64,000 bases of DNA from the NCBI GenBank assembly GCA_036873135.1, contig JAPTYO010000011.1, forward strand, positions 8,485,071 to 8,549,070. Direction: 5' to 3'. This document shows positions 32,101 through 42,997 of the stretch, in pieces. The number at the start of each line of letters is the position of its first letter. Within the stretch, counting starts at the first letter, position 1. Both the position numbers and the translations under genes were made by a program. The notes below the pieces were generated by a model that did not search any database, was not told where the DNA came from, and worked only from the letters and a program-made list of their open reading frames with translations. The DNA comes from Clarkia xantiana subsp. parviflora. Taxonomy: Eukaryota > Streptophyta > Magnoliopsida > Myrtales > Onagraceae.

Positions 32101-35100
32101 CCCCATGCTCGAAAACATTAGTATTGCTAATGTACTTGTCACTCTTTCCGAACCTCAACTGTCAATATATCATATCCAAACTTTTAGTAATTCCAATTTT
32201 CAACCCAACACAAAACGATAGTACGTACAGAAGTACATATTTTTTGTGCTGTGATTTAGGGTTCAGAGTTTTTAAACTAAGTAATAGGAGGTAGTAAATT
32301 TTTAATTTTTTTTTTTCATTTAGAACAGCGTCACCAGAAAGTGTAATAATAAAACGTGTGCTTTAACCAACTCTCTATAAATCCGAATTTGTAGGTGAAA
32401 GCATTGACACACTCTTCTATTATATCAACAATATCACTAACTTAATACCGCGTGTTCTTTTTTGTGAACATGACACAATTGAAGTTGAGAGTTTAGTTAA
32501 CTGACCAAATTGAGGAGAAAAGCCGAGACAATGGCCGGAGAATCACCCTCGATAGCGGGTAAAAAAGATGGTCGGTTCCTTCGTTTTTCGATCTTGAATG
32601 TGTCTGTATCGACGTATTTGTTGTTATATCGAAGGTTCCATGTAATTCCATCGACGTGTTTATCGAAGTAGATAGCATGGATCATTCCTTCTCCTTCAAT
32701 CCATGAGTGACTCGACCTCCCAAACATGGACCTCGTCGATTTTAGCCCACCGAACAGCGGATTAGGTCCTGCCATTGTTTTTTTTTTATACGGAAAGATA
32801 TATTATGTGCCAACTTCATTGCTTCAAGACACAGATTAATTATATTGAAATTGATGAGACAGCCAGCTAACAATGTTAAATTTACTGTCTTATTAGTTTT
32901 TTTGGTAGACAAGTTATTTGTTGAATTAGAGGTAGGGTTGCGAATTGGGCTTTTTCTGCATGGGCTTAGTCTTTTCTTCGGCCTTTACCAATCTGCATGT
33001 TTTTAAAAAAACTGGGCCGGCCTTGTTATTTTTGTTGTTGGGTTGTAATTATTTTAAGGGATTTTAACTTCCATTGATCTTAAGATTGGGGTGTAACCTA
33101 GTATTGTTGTCTAGGATTAAGGGAGACTAGTCAAAATGAAAGAAGAATTCGAATGAATCCAAGTGAGACCAGTTCGTTGCTAAATCCTGTTAGGTCTCCT
33201 CTATAATAAACACCGATTGTGGTGATTGCACCCCTACCACTTGGCTACAAATATTTAATAATTATTTTTAATTTATGTATTACACACAGTAACTTTTATT
33301 ATGTTATTAAAATCAAATTTATTTTGAACCAAGTGGGACCCAGGTCAAGAATTTTCTTTTTGCCAAGTTCTGTTCAGGCCATGTTAGTCAATTATACCAC
33401 GAGATAGATAAGTAGTGTCGTTTCTCTTCGTCTCTTATATCGTACACTATCTATGCAACCATCATGCAACAAATTAGTGAACTACAATATAATGCTCTAG
33501 AACTTACCGTTTCTGATGTAAGCTCCTGGTGGAAAACCAGAAGGTATCTTTCCTTCAATGGCGACGATGGCTTTGGCTTCATTAAGTTCATCGACCGGAG
33601 CAAAGTTTCTCTGCATACAAAGTTCTTATTTATTTTAGTTTTTGCCAAAATATTACAAATTACAAAACATTAATAACAAGAAAGTTAGAGAAGATGGTGT
33701 AAAGACCTAATTAAATGGACACATCTTCTTTCTAGTTTATATGACAAATTTGTTACTACATGCGTTTCAACGAAAAACACCATGTATCCCTTGAGATGAG
33801 GGTTGCAACTAAAACAACCGTTACCAAACTTCAATTTTTCCAACTACAAGTCAATTGACGCAAGGGAATATCGTTTTAAATCCGTGTAGAATGGTGTTTG
33901 AACATGGGTTTGGCACGAATTCACCTGTGATAAGTAATCGGGTGGGTAATTTTTTTGGCATGGGAAGGTGGTGCAAAAACTGTAGCTCGTGTCAACTTTG
34001 TTGTAGAAAATTGTGTGCCTCGTGACAGAGTCGTGTTAAAGGTCGTGTCAAAAGAATAAAAACTGTGTCAGTGCTCGAATTAAATGAAAAATCGTGTCAA
34101 ATTGGAGCCAATGACATGTCAGTTTGACACGAGGAAATACTCCATGACAAAATTCGTTATAAGTAACCGAGGGGTTTTCTAGCTCCATAAACTCTTAGAA
34201 TTATCATATCTAAAAAATTAATTTATAAATCATAGGTCAGTAGTCTTGCGTTGGAAAGTCACAGCCGCTGATGATCGCTAAATAAAAAACTAATAAGAGG
34301 ACAAGAGATTTGAGAACAGAAAGATGTGTATATCTCTGATGTGAACGACCTTTATTGAGATAATAATACCTAGAATCAAAGGATACAGATCAGATGCAAA
34401 AATCTCAACTGCGGATAATTGCCACCGATAAAACGCCTAAATTATTAGGATGCAAATAAATAAAAAGAGGATGAGTGAGGCTGACGAGGCCGGCCGTGCC
34501 GGCGCCCAGAGGTGTTCTCGAGAGAGAGCGCGTAACATTCTCATTATTTAATAAAAATTTATACATGGCAAAAAAAAAAAATTTATTGAATAGTTTTTGG
34601 GTGTTTGGTTTGCATTAACCCCGTATTTATATCCTAATACGTATATATAAATTTTTTTTTACTCGAAATTTGAAATGTATCTATTAATAGTGTACGTACT
34701 ATTTTTTTTTTGTCCCAAATAATAATACGTACTAATTCATGTTCACTTCACCAACCATATAGCAATGCGGTTGTGGTTCAACGCATCATCTCTTAATTAA
34801 ATGTTAGAGGTTCAATTCCCGTTAGTGACCATGGGAATGAAAAATTGTTCATGAGCAAAAAATAAATGTTCCTTTTAAGAAAAAATTAATAATAAAAAAG
34901 GTATATATATTTTTTTCGTCTTTACTCTTTACCATGAATTTAATACATAATATAATTTTTATAAATGCTAGAGCATGTGAAAAAAACGGTGAAAAATCCA
35001 TAGAAAACACTTCTAAGTCCACATCTCAATGCATAACAACTCTCTTTCCATTTTATGAAGAATCATCACTTGACATGTGTTACTTGACAAATTTCTATGG

Positions 35101-38100
35101 ATTTTTCACAAAAAAATTCACACTTTAAAGATTTACTCTTTTTATAATTAAACCAAACAATATTTTAAGTAATAAATAAAGATATAAATATGGGAAAAAT
35201 ATTATCTTTGTTTTTCTTGGGGTGGTCCTAACAGGGCCCACATCACGAAGATAGCATGCGTAGTATGTTTGCGCCACGTAGATGTGTGAGGTCCTTCCCA
35301 TGTTGCATGTCTAGGAGGTTCTCAGCATTATTTCATCTTCGTCAATTCATTTTACAAAATTTTTGAATGAGCAATTCTCAACCGGCTGCCGGCAATGAAG
35401 GTGTATGATGTGTGGATTTTTTTTGGTTATGTGTCATTACGTATTCCTCATATTAATTATGTTCATTTTTAACCAAAATATTAACATAGATAGCGACCAT
35501 GGGAATGGAAAATTGTTCATGACCAGCACTTTACCCCTTACGGGCTGACTCGGTGCGAATAGGGATTAATCTAGATGTGGAGCCTCCCTAATTGCACTCC
35601 AGTGAGCAAAAAATAAATGTCCCTTTTAAGAAAAAGTTAATAATAAAAAAGGTATATATGTTTTTTCGTCTTTACTCTTTACCATGAATTTAATACATAA
35701 TATAATTTTTATAAATGCTAGAGCAGGTGAAAAATCCATAAAAAAACACTTCTAGGTCCACATGTCAATGCATAACAACATTCTCTTTCCATTTTATGAA
35801 GAATCATCACTTGACATGTGTTACTTGACAACTTCTATGAATTTTTCACAAAAAAATAATTCACACTTTAAAGATTTACTCTTTTTATAATTAAACCAAA
35901 CAATATTTTAAGTAATAAATAAAGATATAAAGATGAGAAAAATATTATCTTTGTTTTTTGTGGGGTGGTCCTAACAGGGCCCACATCACGAAGATAGCAC
36001 GTGTAGTATGTTTGCTCCATGTAGATGTGTGAGGTCCTTCCCATGTTACATATCTAGGAGGTTCTCAGCATTATTTCATCTTCGTCAATTCGCTTCCTAG
36101 AGGCGGATTCATTTTACAAAATTCTTGAATGAGCAATTCTCAACCGGCTGCCGGCAATGAAGGTGTATGATGTGTGGATTTTTTTTTGGTTATATTTCAT
36201 TATGTGTTCCTCATATTAATTATGTTCATTTTGAACCAAAAAATTAACATAGATAGCTAATTGCTACTTTCAGAAAAGTTCAGCTAGTTATTTGGTCCAA
36301 AAAAAAGTTCAACTAACCATCTGCACTTATGACAAAAGTTCAGCTAGCTATTTGATATTTAACCCAATTTGAAAATCTACAATTGAGATAGAGACATGTT
36401 AAAACTGAATTGATTAAAGTCAGACAAAGGTGGAGAGTATGTTGATGGTGATTTTAAAGAGTATTGTGTTACTTTGGGTATTAGAATGGAGAAGACTGTT
36501 CTCGGAACTCCACAACATAATGGAGTCACTAAGCGTATGAACAGAACTATAAATGATTGTGTTAAAAGAATGAGGTTGCACGTTGGACTACGACCTACTT
36601 TCTGGGCAGATGCGGCCAACATCGTTATTTACTTGATAAATCGAGGCCACCGGTTCCATTGAATTGTGAATTGCTCGAAGAGGTTTGGAGCGGGGAAAGA
36701 GTTTAAACTCTCTCACCTTAAAACATTTAGTTGTCTTTTTTATGTGCGTATTGATTATGATGCTCGTAATAAGCTTAAAGCTAAGTAAAAAAAAAATCTT
36801 CAGCTATGAGGACGAGGGAATCAGTATCGTTTCTGGGATGATTATGGTGGAAAGATAATAAGAAGTCATAGAGTGATTTTCAATGAAAAGTTGATGTGCA
36901 AGAATATATCAAGTACTACTTCTTCAGCAACTCCCAGGAGTTCGAGATGTTAAGATGATGACTTATCAGAAGTCACTATAAAGATGCGAGTAGTGAGGAG
37001 AGCGGGTTTAATGGACCATTCTGATAGTACCACATGAAGTTTCACCTATAGTTGAATTTAGTAGGTCAACTATGTCTACACGCCCTATGTAACGTTTTTC
37101 ACCTTCAATGAATTATATTTTGTTAATAGATTCTAGAAAATCGCAGAGTCATGAATCTGTGATTTTTTCACTTGAGGAATGAGTCTATTGCATGTGAAAA
37201 TGATACAAGAAGACATAGTGCCTTGTAGAAAGAGGAGTTACATGTTGATTGTTCTTCTTTTTAAACAAAACGTGTTGTTTATAATATGGATCGTTTATGA
37301 TATAATACAAATCAAATTAGAAGATTTGTCGGCTTGTGCTCTAAGTGTAGCGGAAGTCGATACCGATCATTGTTTGAGTTTGATTAGGATCTCGTGGAAG
37401 TCGGATAAAGTTTGGCTGAGCCTTGGTAACATTTGAAGAGTTATGAAGAATTCAAGTCAATGTGAATTTTTTTAAATTTTACCTTGAATTACGTCCATTA
37501 CTAAGCCCATTAGCTCTTTTGTATTAGGGTATGTGATATATAGATAGAGAAGGGATGCGTGACTTTCTTAGGGTGTGGAGAGATTTAGATTAGAGAGAAA
37601 AAGCTAGATCTTGGAGTTTTTGACCGATATAAGCCTTCATGGACAACCAAATACAAATATAGACTGCATGAAAAAATAATTACAAATCTGAGGCAAACCG
37701 AGATTTCACATCTCGGTTTGGATTTTTTCATCCAAACCGAGATGTGAAATCTCGGTTAGGAAGTGAAATCTCCAACTGGTCTGTGGATTTTTAGTGCCCT
37801 AAACCCTTAAAAAAAAAAAAAAATCCACTTCCTAACCGAGATCTCGGTTTGGATGAAAAAATCCAAACCGAGATGTGAAATCTCGGTTTGCCTAAGATTT
37901 GTAATTTTTTTTCATTCAGTCTATATTTGTATTTGGTTGTCCATGAAGACTTATATCGGTCAAAAACTCTAGGTCTTGTGTGGAATGTTTTTGAATGTTG
38001 TAGCATAGTTTTTCATAATAAAAATAGGCTTAATTAATAGTTTGTACATATATATATATATACCTGAGAAGGGAGAAGAGGTTGGTCATCAAACTGAAAA

Positions 38101-38404
38101 AAGGAGTCCACGAATGAATCCAACAACTTGATGAATGTGTCCTTGATTGGGCGTGGGATCTCCAATCTCAGAGAAGCTCTCTGCAACTCCTTCTGCCATG
38201 GATGCTCCTGTTCCATTCATCAGAATACACGCAGCAATTAAAAAAAGCATTTAGAATATGCCAAGATAGACACAAACATGAATATACCTTGAAATTAGCA
38301 GATGGAAGAGTAGAATTCACAGAGTGTCTCTGAATAGAGCAGTTAACTTTGAATGCCAATGTAGAATTAGAGTGTGAGGAAGAAGAAGAAGTAAAAGATG
38401 CCAT
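23133..38404 (-). CDS. CCD1-like: Carotenoid cleavage dioxygenase, CCD1-like, 13 exons
   Basis: Non-heme iron dioxygenase that cleaves carotenoid double bonds to apocarotenoids; CCD1-type enzymes are usually cytosolic. Exons (minus): 38288-38404, 38064-38207, 33508-33610, 32506-32768, 31979-32158, 31811-31889, 28207-28288, 28040-28102, 27798-27939, 26976-27330, 23636-23700, 23380-23541, 23133-23237. They sum to 1860 nt, 619 residues. All introns are GT..AG with matching phases. Family motifs: 'NFAPVDEL' (exon 3), '[10 protein letters not shown]' (exon 4), '[20 protein letters not shown]' (exon 9), '[14 protein letters not shown]' (exon 10), '[12 protein letters not shown]' at the C-terminus. 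The four iron ligands expected for the family are H267, H316, H380 and H613. Length is slightly above typical CCD1. Intron 7 has a weak GTCTCT donor. Substrate and exact clade (CCD1 or related) are not settled by sequence alone. Confidence 0.93.
23742..26445 (+). mobile_element. Helitron in CCD intron 10
   Basis: 5' end A|TCTATATATAATATAATTC and 3' end with the hairpin CCGCGCAAAGTGCGGG, ten bases, then CTAG|T: the Helitron termini and A-T insertion site. 2.7 kb, very AT-rich, no Rep/helicase ORF, so non-autonomous. Its first 150 bases resemble 42998-43150. It makes up most of intron 10 (23701-26975). Confidence 0.72.
28870..29735 (+). pseudogene. Copia gag-RNase H fusion remnant, unit 1
   Basis: ATG at 28870 starts '[13 protein letters not shown]', the N-terminal part of a Copia gag ('[13 protein letters not shown]' near its end). 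At about 29240 it is joined, out of frame, to RNase H sequence ('[23 protein letters not shown]', '[16 protein letters not shown]', '[16 protein letters not shown]'). A stop follows H-I-V at 29598. Roughly 3 kb of pol is missing between the two. Confidence 0.82.
30038..30881 (+). pseudogene. Copia gag-RNase H fusion remnant, unit 2
   Basis: Same arrangement as unit 1: gag N-terminus from ATG 30038 with a stop near 30323, then RNase H from about 30450 to 30881 ('[16 protein letters not shown]', '[10 protein letters not shown]'). It lacks about 40 bases that unit 1 has near the end, which explains the shorter spacing of its LTRs. The deletion junction is at the same place in both, so the deleted form existed before duplication. 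Confidence 0.82.
31252..31781. mobile_element. PIF/Harbinger-type MITE in CCD intron 6
   Basis: 530 bp with terminal inverted repeats GGGCATGTTTGATTGCATG / CATGTAATCAAACATGTCC and the 3-base duplication TAA on both sides. Subterminal 'tattagctaatac' motifs are numerous. A related, more decayed copy is at 40080-40526. Confidence 0.85.
34820..36260. repeat. 750-bp tandem duplication in CCD intron 2
   Basis: 34820-35490 and 35500-36260 match along their length; 'atgaatttaatacataatat' lies at 34934 and 35684, 750 bp apart. The second copy has extra material near 35525-35600. No coding signal. It enlarges intron 2. Confidence 0.85.
36420..36950 (+). pseudogene. Copia integrase fragment in CCD intron 2
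   Basis: Broken plus-strand frame reading '[20 protein letters not shown]' and '[15 protein letters not shown]', the C-terminal part of a Copia integrase core, then '[16 protein letters not shown]'. Stops and shifts interrupt it. No LTRs nearby. Confidence 0.75.
37614..37969. mobile_element. Small MULE-type foldback element in CCD intron 2
   Basis: 356 bp that is nearly all inverted repeat: 'gagtttttgaccgatataag' at one end, its complement at the other, and 'aaaccgagatgtgaaatctc' blocks inside. Flanked by tagatcttg / taggtcttg (8 of 9 bases equal), suggesting a 9-base Mutator-type duplication. Confidence 0.72.
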
Positions 38405-38452
38405 CTATCTTTTGTCTCCTTAAGAGAATGATGCTTCCACAGGTAGTTTTAA

Positions 38453-38465
38453 CTTTTATATATAC
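38453..38465 (-). promoter_or_regulatory. TATA box of the CCD gene
   Basis: GTATATATAAAAG on the minus strand, about 50 bases before the ATG at 38404, so the 5' leader would be short (about 20-30 bases). The 100 bp upstream of it is duplicated in inverted form at 42225-42335. A hAT MITE begins 470 bp upstream of the ATG. Confidence 0.6.
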
Positions 38466-38871
38466 AGCTAAAAATGAGAAATTATTATCTGGACCGAGAT
38501 CACCACGTCATGTCAGCTATAGGCCAATCCACTCAAAACTTGACAACTCCCCTTTGGTGGGCCCAGTGACAACGGAGAAACTCCAAAAACACCATCGTCT
38601 CTCTCTCCCCCACCACCAGATTAGCTAGCAAGGTTGATGCTGGATCATATTCAACCGATACATACACAGAGTTCACAAACTGATTGTAGGAAATTAAGTG
38701 CTCAATCGTTCGTTCATTTTTAGATTTGATGCGGCAATTCAATTTCATTATGCTTTAATTGACATTCTTTTTTTTTTTTTCTAGAGTTGTATATTGTGAA
38801 AATATGGGCAGAGGAATGGCCAAATATTAGCTCCATTTCAGTGATGTAGATTTTTTAGTACTTATTATTAG

Positions 38872-39724
38872 CAGTGTTATTAGAACCGGACCGGACCGGC
38901 GATCCGACCGGGTTCGAATCGGAACCGGCACCTCTAACGGTCCGGTTCGAGCAAATTCGGAGGATGTAAGCGAACCCGGTTCGATAGCCGGTTTTTGCTG
39001 AATCGGCCGGTTCTGAGCGGACCGGGCGGTTCTCCGGTTCGCCGGTTCGGTGCCTATAACATTAAAAAAAAAAAAAAAAAACTTAAATCTATAACTTCAA
39101 TATAATAACCCTAGGCCTAGGTTGCTACCGCCGCTACACCTCTCCACTCTCCAGGTTCGATTCCACACACTCTCTCTCTTAGACTCACTCTCTCTCTAGA
39201 TCACGAAGTATAGCACTAAATCCCCCTCCCTTCTTAACTTCTTTGGCTGGACACTATGTGGCGGTGGAAGGCGACGTTGAAATAGAGCTGGAGGACGCCA
39301 GATTCGAAGCAGAGCTGGAGGACGCCAGATTCGAAGCAGAGCTGGAGGACGCCGGATCTGAAGCAAAGCTAGGGATGCCAGATCTGAAGTAGAGCAAGGT
39401 GGTCGTCCTGCAAAAGTTAATCGGAGAGAGAGGAATCCAGATCCGAAGAAAGGGAGCCTTTACTGGACGTTGCCGACTGCCGAGACCTCCACTGCTCGCC
39501 TTCCGAGACCGAGTACTCCACCGTTCCTCCACTCCTCCGTTCGCCCAGTCCAGCCACGCCCAGAAGCTTCGGCCTTTAAGGAGTGTGTAGTTAAGCTTCG
39601 ATGGACTATTAAATCTATAAGTTTCTGCATAACCGAGTGGACCAGATTCGAACCGGGTTCGGACCGGCGAACCGGAAACCGGCACCTCACCGGTTCGGTG
39701 TCCGGTCCGGTTCTGATAACACTG
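38872..39724. mobile_element. hAT-type non-autonomous element upstream of CCD
   Basis: 853 bp with ends CAGTGTTATTAGAACCGGAC and the inverted GTCCGGTTCTGATAACACTG. Flanks attattag / cttattag match in 7 of 8 bases. Inside, at about 39285-39365, are three 27-base repeats ('agctggaggacgccagattc'). A minus-strand frame exists but shows no transposase motif. Confidence 0.78.
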
Positions 39725-40079
39725 CTTATTAGAGCTACGGTACTTTTCATTAAAAAAAAAAAAAAGAGCTTCGGTACTTGTTATCTTATTCTTCGATTAG
39801 AAAATAATTAGCTATTTATCATTCAAAAATAACAAAATAGTTGGTTAGCATTTTTTAGGATTTAACTTAATTATTTTTAGTATTTATGTAATTTTAGTAT
39901 ATTTTTTTCTTTCTTAAACTTATTCAAATGGGTGTACAATTTGGCATGTTGAATCCTAAATGACTAAAATTGGACGAGCAATTTTACTGTATAAACCCTA
40001 GATGACTAAAATTGAACAAATAGTTTGAGTGTGTGAATGCTAAAATTGGATGATATATTCTTCCAATTTTAGCCTTTTA

Positions 40080-40526
40080 TGACATGTTTGACTGCATGTA
40101 TTGTGATATTTTAATACATATATTAGTTAATAGTTAGTTTGTTTCTACAAGGTACTGGTATTAATTAATACTTGATATTAGTTAATACTCACTTATATAA
40201 GGAATTTGGTATTAAATTAACCCACCTAAAATTCAAGCATTAGTTAATACCAATCTCGTAATGACCCATCTACCCTTGTAATATATGACAAACTCTTACT
40301 GTACGCACCGATACTTCGGGCCGGCCGGCCTTCAATTATAATAATAATTAAAAATGTAAGGATATTTAAGTCTTTTAGTCATTGTATTAGGATATCCTAA
40401 TATAAAGTTCATCCAAACATTGCATTAAATATCCTAATACATGGTTCAAACAATCATTGTATTAACTCAACATGTATTAGAATATCATAGTCGATGTTTA
40501 GCTAATACATGCAATCAAAAATGCCC
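40080..40526. mobile_element. PIF/Harbinger-type MITE, second copy
   Basis: 447 bp related to 31252-31781 in inverted orientation ('ggatatcctaatac', 'agctaatacatgcaatcaaa'). Flanked by TTA on both sides. Termini have more mismatches than the first copy. Confidence 0.72.
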
Positions 40527-41171
40527 TTAGGGTTCACCCGGCTAACCGTTCAATCATTTTCAAAGGGTTTTAGAAAGAAAAAATAATCTAAAACTACATA
40601 AATAAACCATAAAAATACTTATACCCGAATTTAGGGTTCACCGGCCAAACTCGTCATATAGAGTTTATCTAGTCAAAATGTTCGTTCAATTTTAGTCATC
40701 TAAGATTCATCGTGTCAAACTGTTCCCTTATTTTAATAAAATTTTAAATAAAATAAATCATAAAGTTACATAAACCTAAAAGTACTTAAATAAAAACAAA
40801 ATAAATTCAGCTATACTGGTATATGCACGGAAAAATATCTTGTGTCACAAATTACATCCACGGAAAAGGCTAGATTGATAGTTAAAACTGAATAATTATT
40901 AGTTTTATATTTGGTCAATTTAATAGTGCTATTTTAGTGAAAGAAATCGTAAAATAATCACAAAATTGAGTGTTTGTTTCAATGTTTTGTTATATATTAC
41001 TTGATGAAATGGTGAGATTGGACTTGTTAGAGAAATATAACGATATGTATATTTTTTTTAATACGACAGTCGTATTAAGACGTAAAAAAAAAAAAAGACG
41101 TAACAAATTTTTTTATTTACCAAAACAGTGTAACAGTTAATAAAACTTAAAAGCAATTAAATGTTTTGTTC

Positions 41172-42169
41172 GAGTTGTTTTGCTAAGTAGGCATATTTTT
41201 AATTATAATTACGAAAATAAGTATGTAAAGTTGAAAATTCCAACTTTAAGCAAATCCTCGGATGGGAGTCGAGGATTTGACCAAAAGCTCTGGTCAAATC
41301 CTCGGATGGGATCCGAGGATTTGACCAGAGCTTTTGGTCAAATCCTCGACTCCCATCCGAGGATTTGACTAAAGCTTTTGGTCAAATCCTCGACTCCTAT
41401 CCGAGGATTTGACCGTAACTTTGGTCAAATCCTCAATTTTTTTAAATAAAATAACTGAAATTAAAAAAAAAAAAGTTCAATATTTTCAACATTAAAAAGA
41501 AATCATTCCAACATTTAAATATCAACTAATAATTATGCAAATCGATCTTGTGCATTTCATCGCAATTATGCAAATCGATCTTGTGCATTTCATCGCAATT
41601 ATGCAAATCGATCATTTAAATAATTATTAGTTGATAGATTAAGATGAATGTAGATATATTATTAGTTGATAGATTAAGATGAATGTAGATAATGTAGTGA
41701 TTAATTGTTGATCAATTTGCATAATTGCGATGAAATGCACATTATTTAGATAATTATTTATTGATAGATTGAGATAAATGTAAATCGGTTTGCATAATTA
41801 TTAATTGATATTTAAATGTTGGAATGATTTCTTTTTAATGTTGAAAATATTGGAACTTTTTTTTTTTTTTTTTAATTTCAGTTATTTTATTTAAAAAAAA
41901 AAAATTGAGGATTTGACCAAAGCTACGGTCAAATCCTCGGATAGGAGTCGAGGATTTGACCAAAAGCTTTGGTCAAATCCTCGGATGGGAGTCGAGGATT
42001 TGACCAAAGCGTTTAGTCAAATCCTCGACTCCCATCCGAGGATTTGACCAAAGCTTTAGGTCAAATCCTCGACTCCCATCCGAGGATTTGCTTAAAGTTG
42101 GAAATTCCAACTTTACATGCTTATTTTCGTAATTACAATTAAAAATATGCCTACTTAGCAAAACAACTC
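41172..42169. mobile_element. MULE-type foldback element with nested hairpins
   Basis: 998 bp flanked by a perfect 9-base duplication GTTTTGTTC (41163-41171, 42170-42178). The two arms, each nearly 400 bp, are inverted copies starting GAGTTGTTTTGCTAAGTAGG. Each arm contains alternating inverted units of 'gtcaaatcctcgg' / 'ccgaggatttgac', giving hairpins within the hairpin. The loop (41540-41790) has tandem 'attatgcaaatcgatcttg' and 'ttgatagattaagatgaatg' units. No coding capacity. Confidence 0.86.
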
Positions 42170-42224
42170 GTTTTGTTCTCCAAAATTAGTCTAACGGCAG
42201 CAAGCCGGGTATTGCCACCATATC

Positions 42225-42335
42225 CCTCTTGCTGTGACTCTTGGACCCACCAAAAGTAAGTTGTCAAGTTGTAAGTGGACTGGTCTATAGCTGACGTGGT
42301 GGACTAGGTGCACATAATAATTTCTCGCTAAAAAG
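42225..42335 (+). repeat. Inverted fragment of the CCD promoter
   Basis: Reverse-complement match to 38470-38580, upstream of the CCD TATA box: shared blocks include 'ttggtgggcccag' / 'ttggacccaccaa', 'acttgacaact', 'ctgacgtggtg' and 'taataatttctc'. The match stops before the TATA box. No CCD exon follows on this side. Confidence 0.78.
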
Positions 42336-42383
42336 TACTGTTATTATTTATTTATTTTTCTCGTTTCGCTATAATGTACTACT

Positions 42384-42871
42384 TAGGGATGTCAATGGGG
42401 CGGGTCGGGGCGGGTATCGCCAGACCCGGACCCGCCCCGCGGGTCAATATGGTCGACCCGGACCCGTCCCATGCACTTTCGGGTCGGGTCGGGTCGACCC
42501 GCGGGTCGACCCGTGTGAGGTATAATTTATCATTTTAAATCTTAAATTCTAAATTCTATGTTACCGTATCCAAATTCAACTCCAAATTTAAATCATAAAT
42601 TATTAAATTAACTCAAAATCCAAATATAAATCACCCCATTCATTAGAATAATTGTTATTTTGACTATGAGTTATATTACCCGTATATTTTTATATAATAT
42701 ACATATATTAAATATATATGTAAAATGAAAGCTCGGGTCGGGTCGGGTAGGCGGGTCGCCGTGAACCCAAACCCGAACCCGCCCCGCGGGTCGCGGGTCG
42801 CGGGTCATCGGATCAAAATCGGGTCGGGTACCCGCGGGTCGGCGGGTACCCGTGACCCGTTGCCATCCCTA
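42384..42871. mobile_element. hAT-type MITE (GGGTCGGG-rich)
   Basis: 488 bp with ends TAGGGATGTCAATGG and inverted GTTGCCATCCCTA. Flanked by a perfect 8-base duplication GTACTACT (42376-42383, 42872-42879). Both ends are rich in 'cgggtcgggt' repeats around an AT-rich centre. Confidence 0.87.
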
Positions 42872-42997
42872 GTACTACTTGCAATCATTAACAATATATT
42901 TAATATTTTTTAAACGGATTGACTATTAAAATGGTTATATATGATAGCCAATTATATTATGGCGGAGCATTTTAATGATCCATCAATTAATTAAAAT

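Noticed and set aside
31985..32221. Plus-strand frame of 78 codons
   Set aside because: Antisense shadow of CCD exon 5, whose minus-strand reading has family motifs and correct splice sites.
41180..42161. Two mirror-image 62-codon frames
   Set aside because: They are the two arms of the foldback element read in opposite directions; repeats, not genes.
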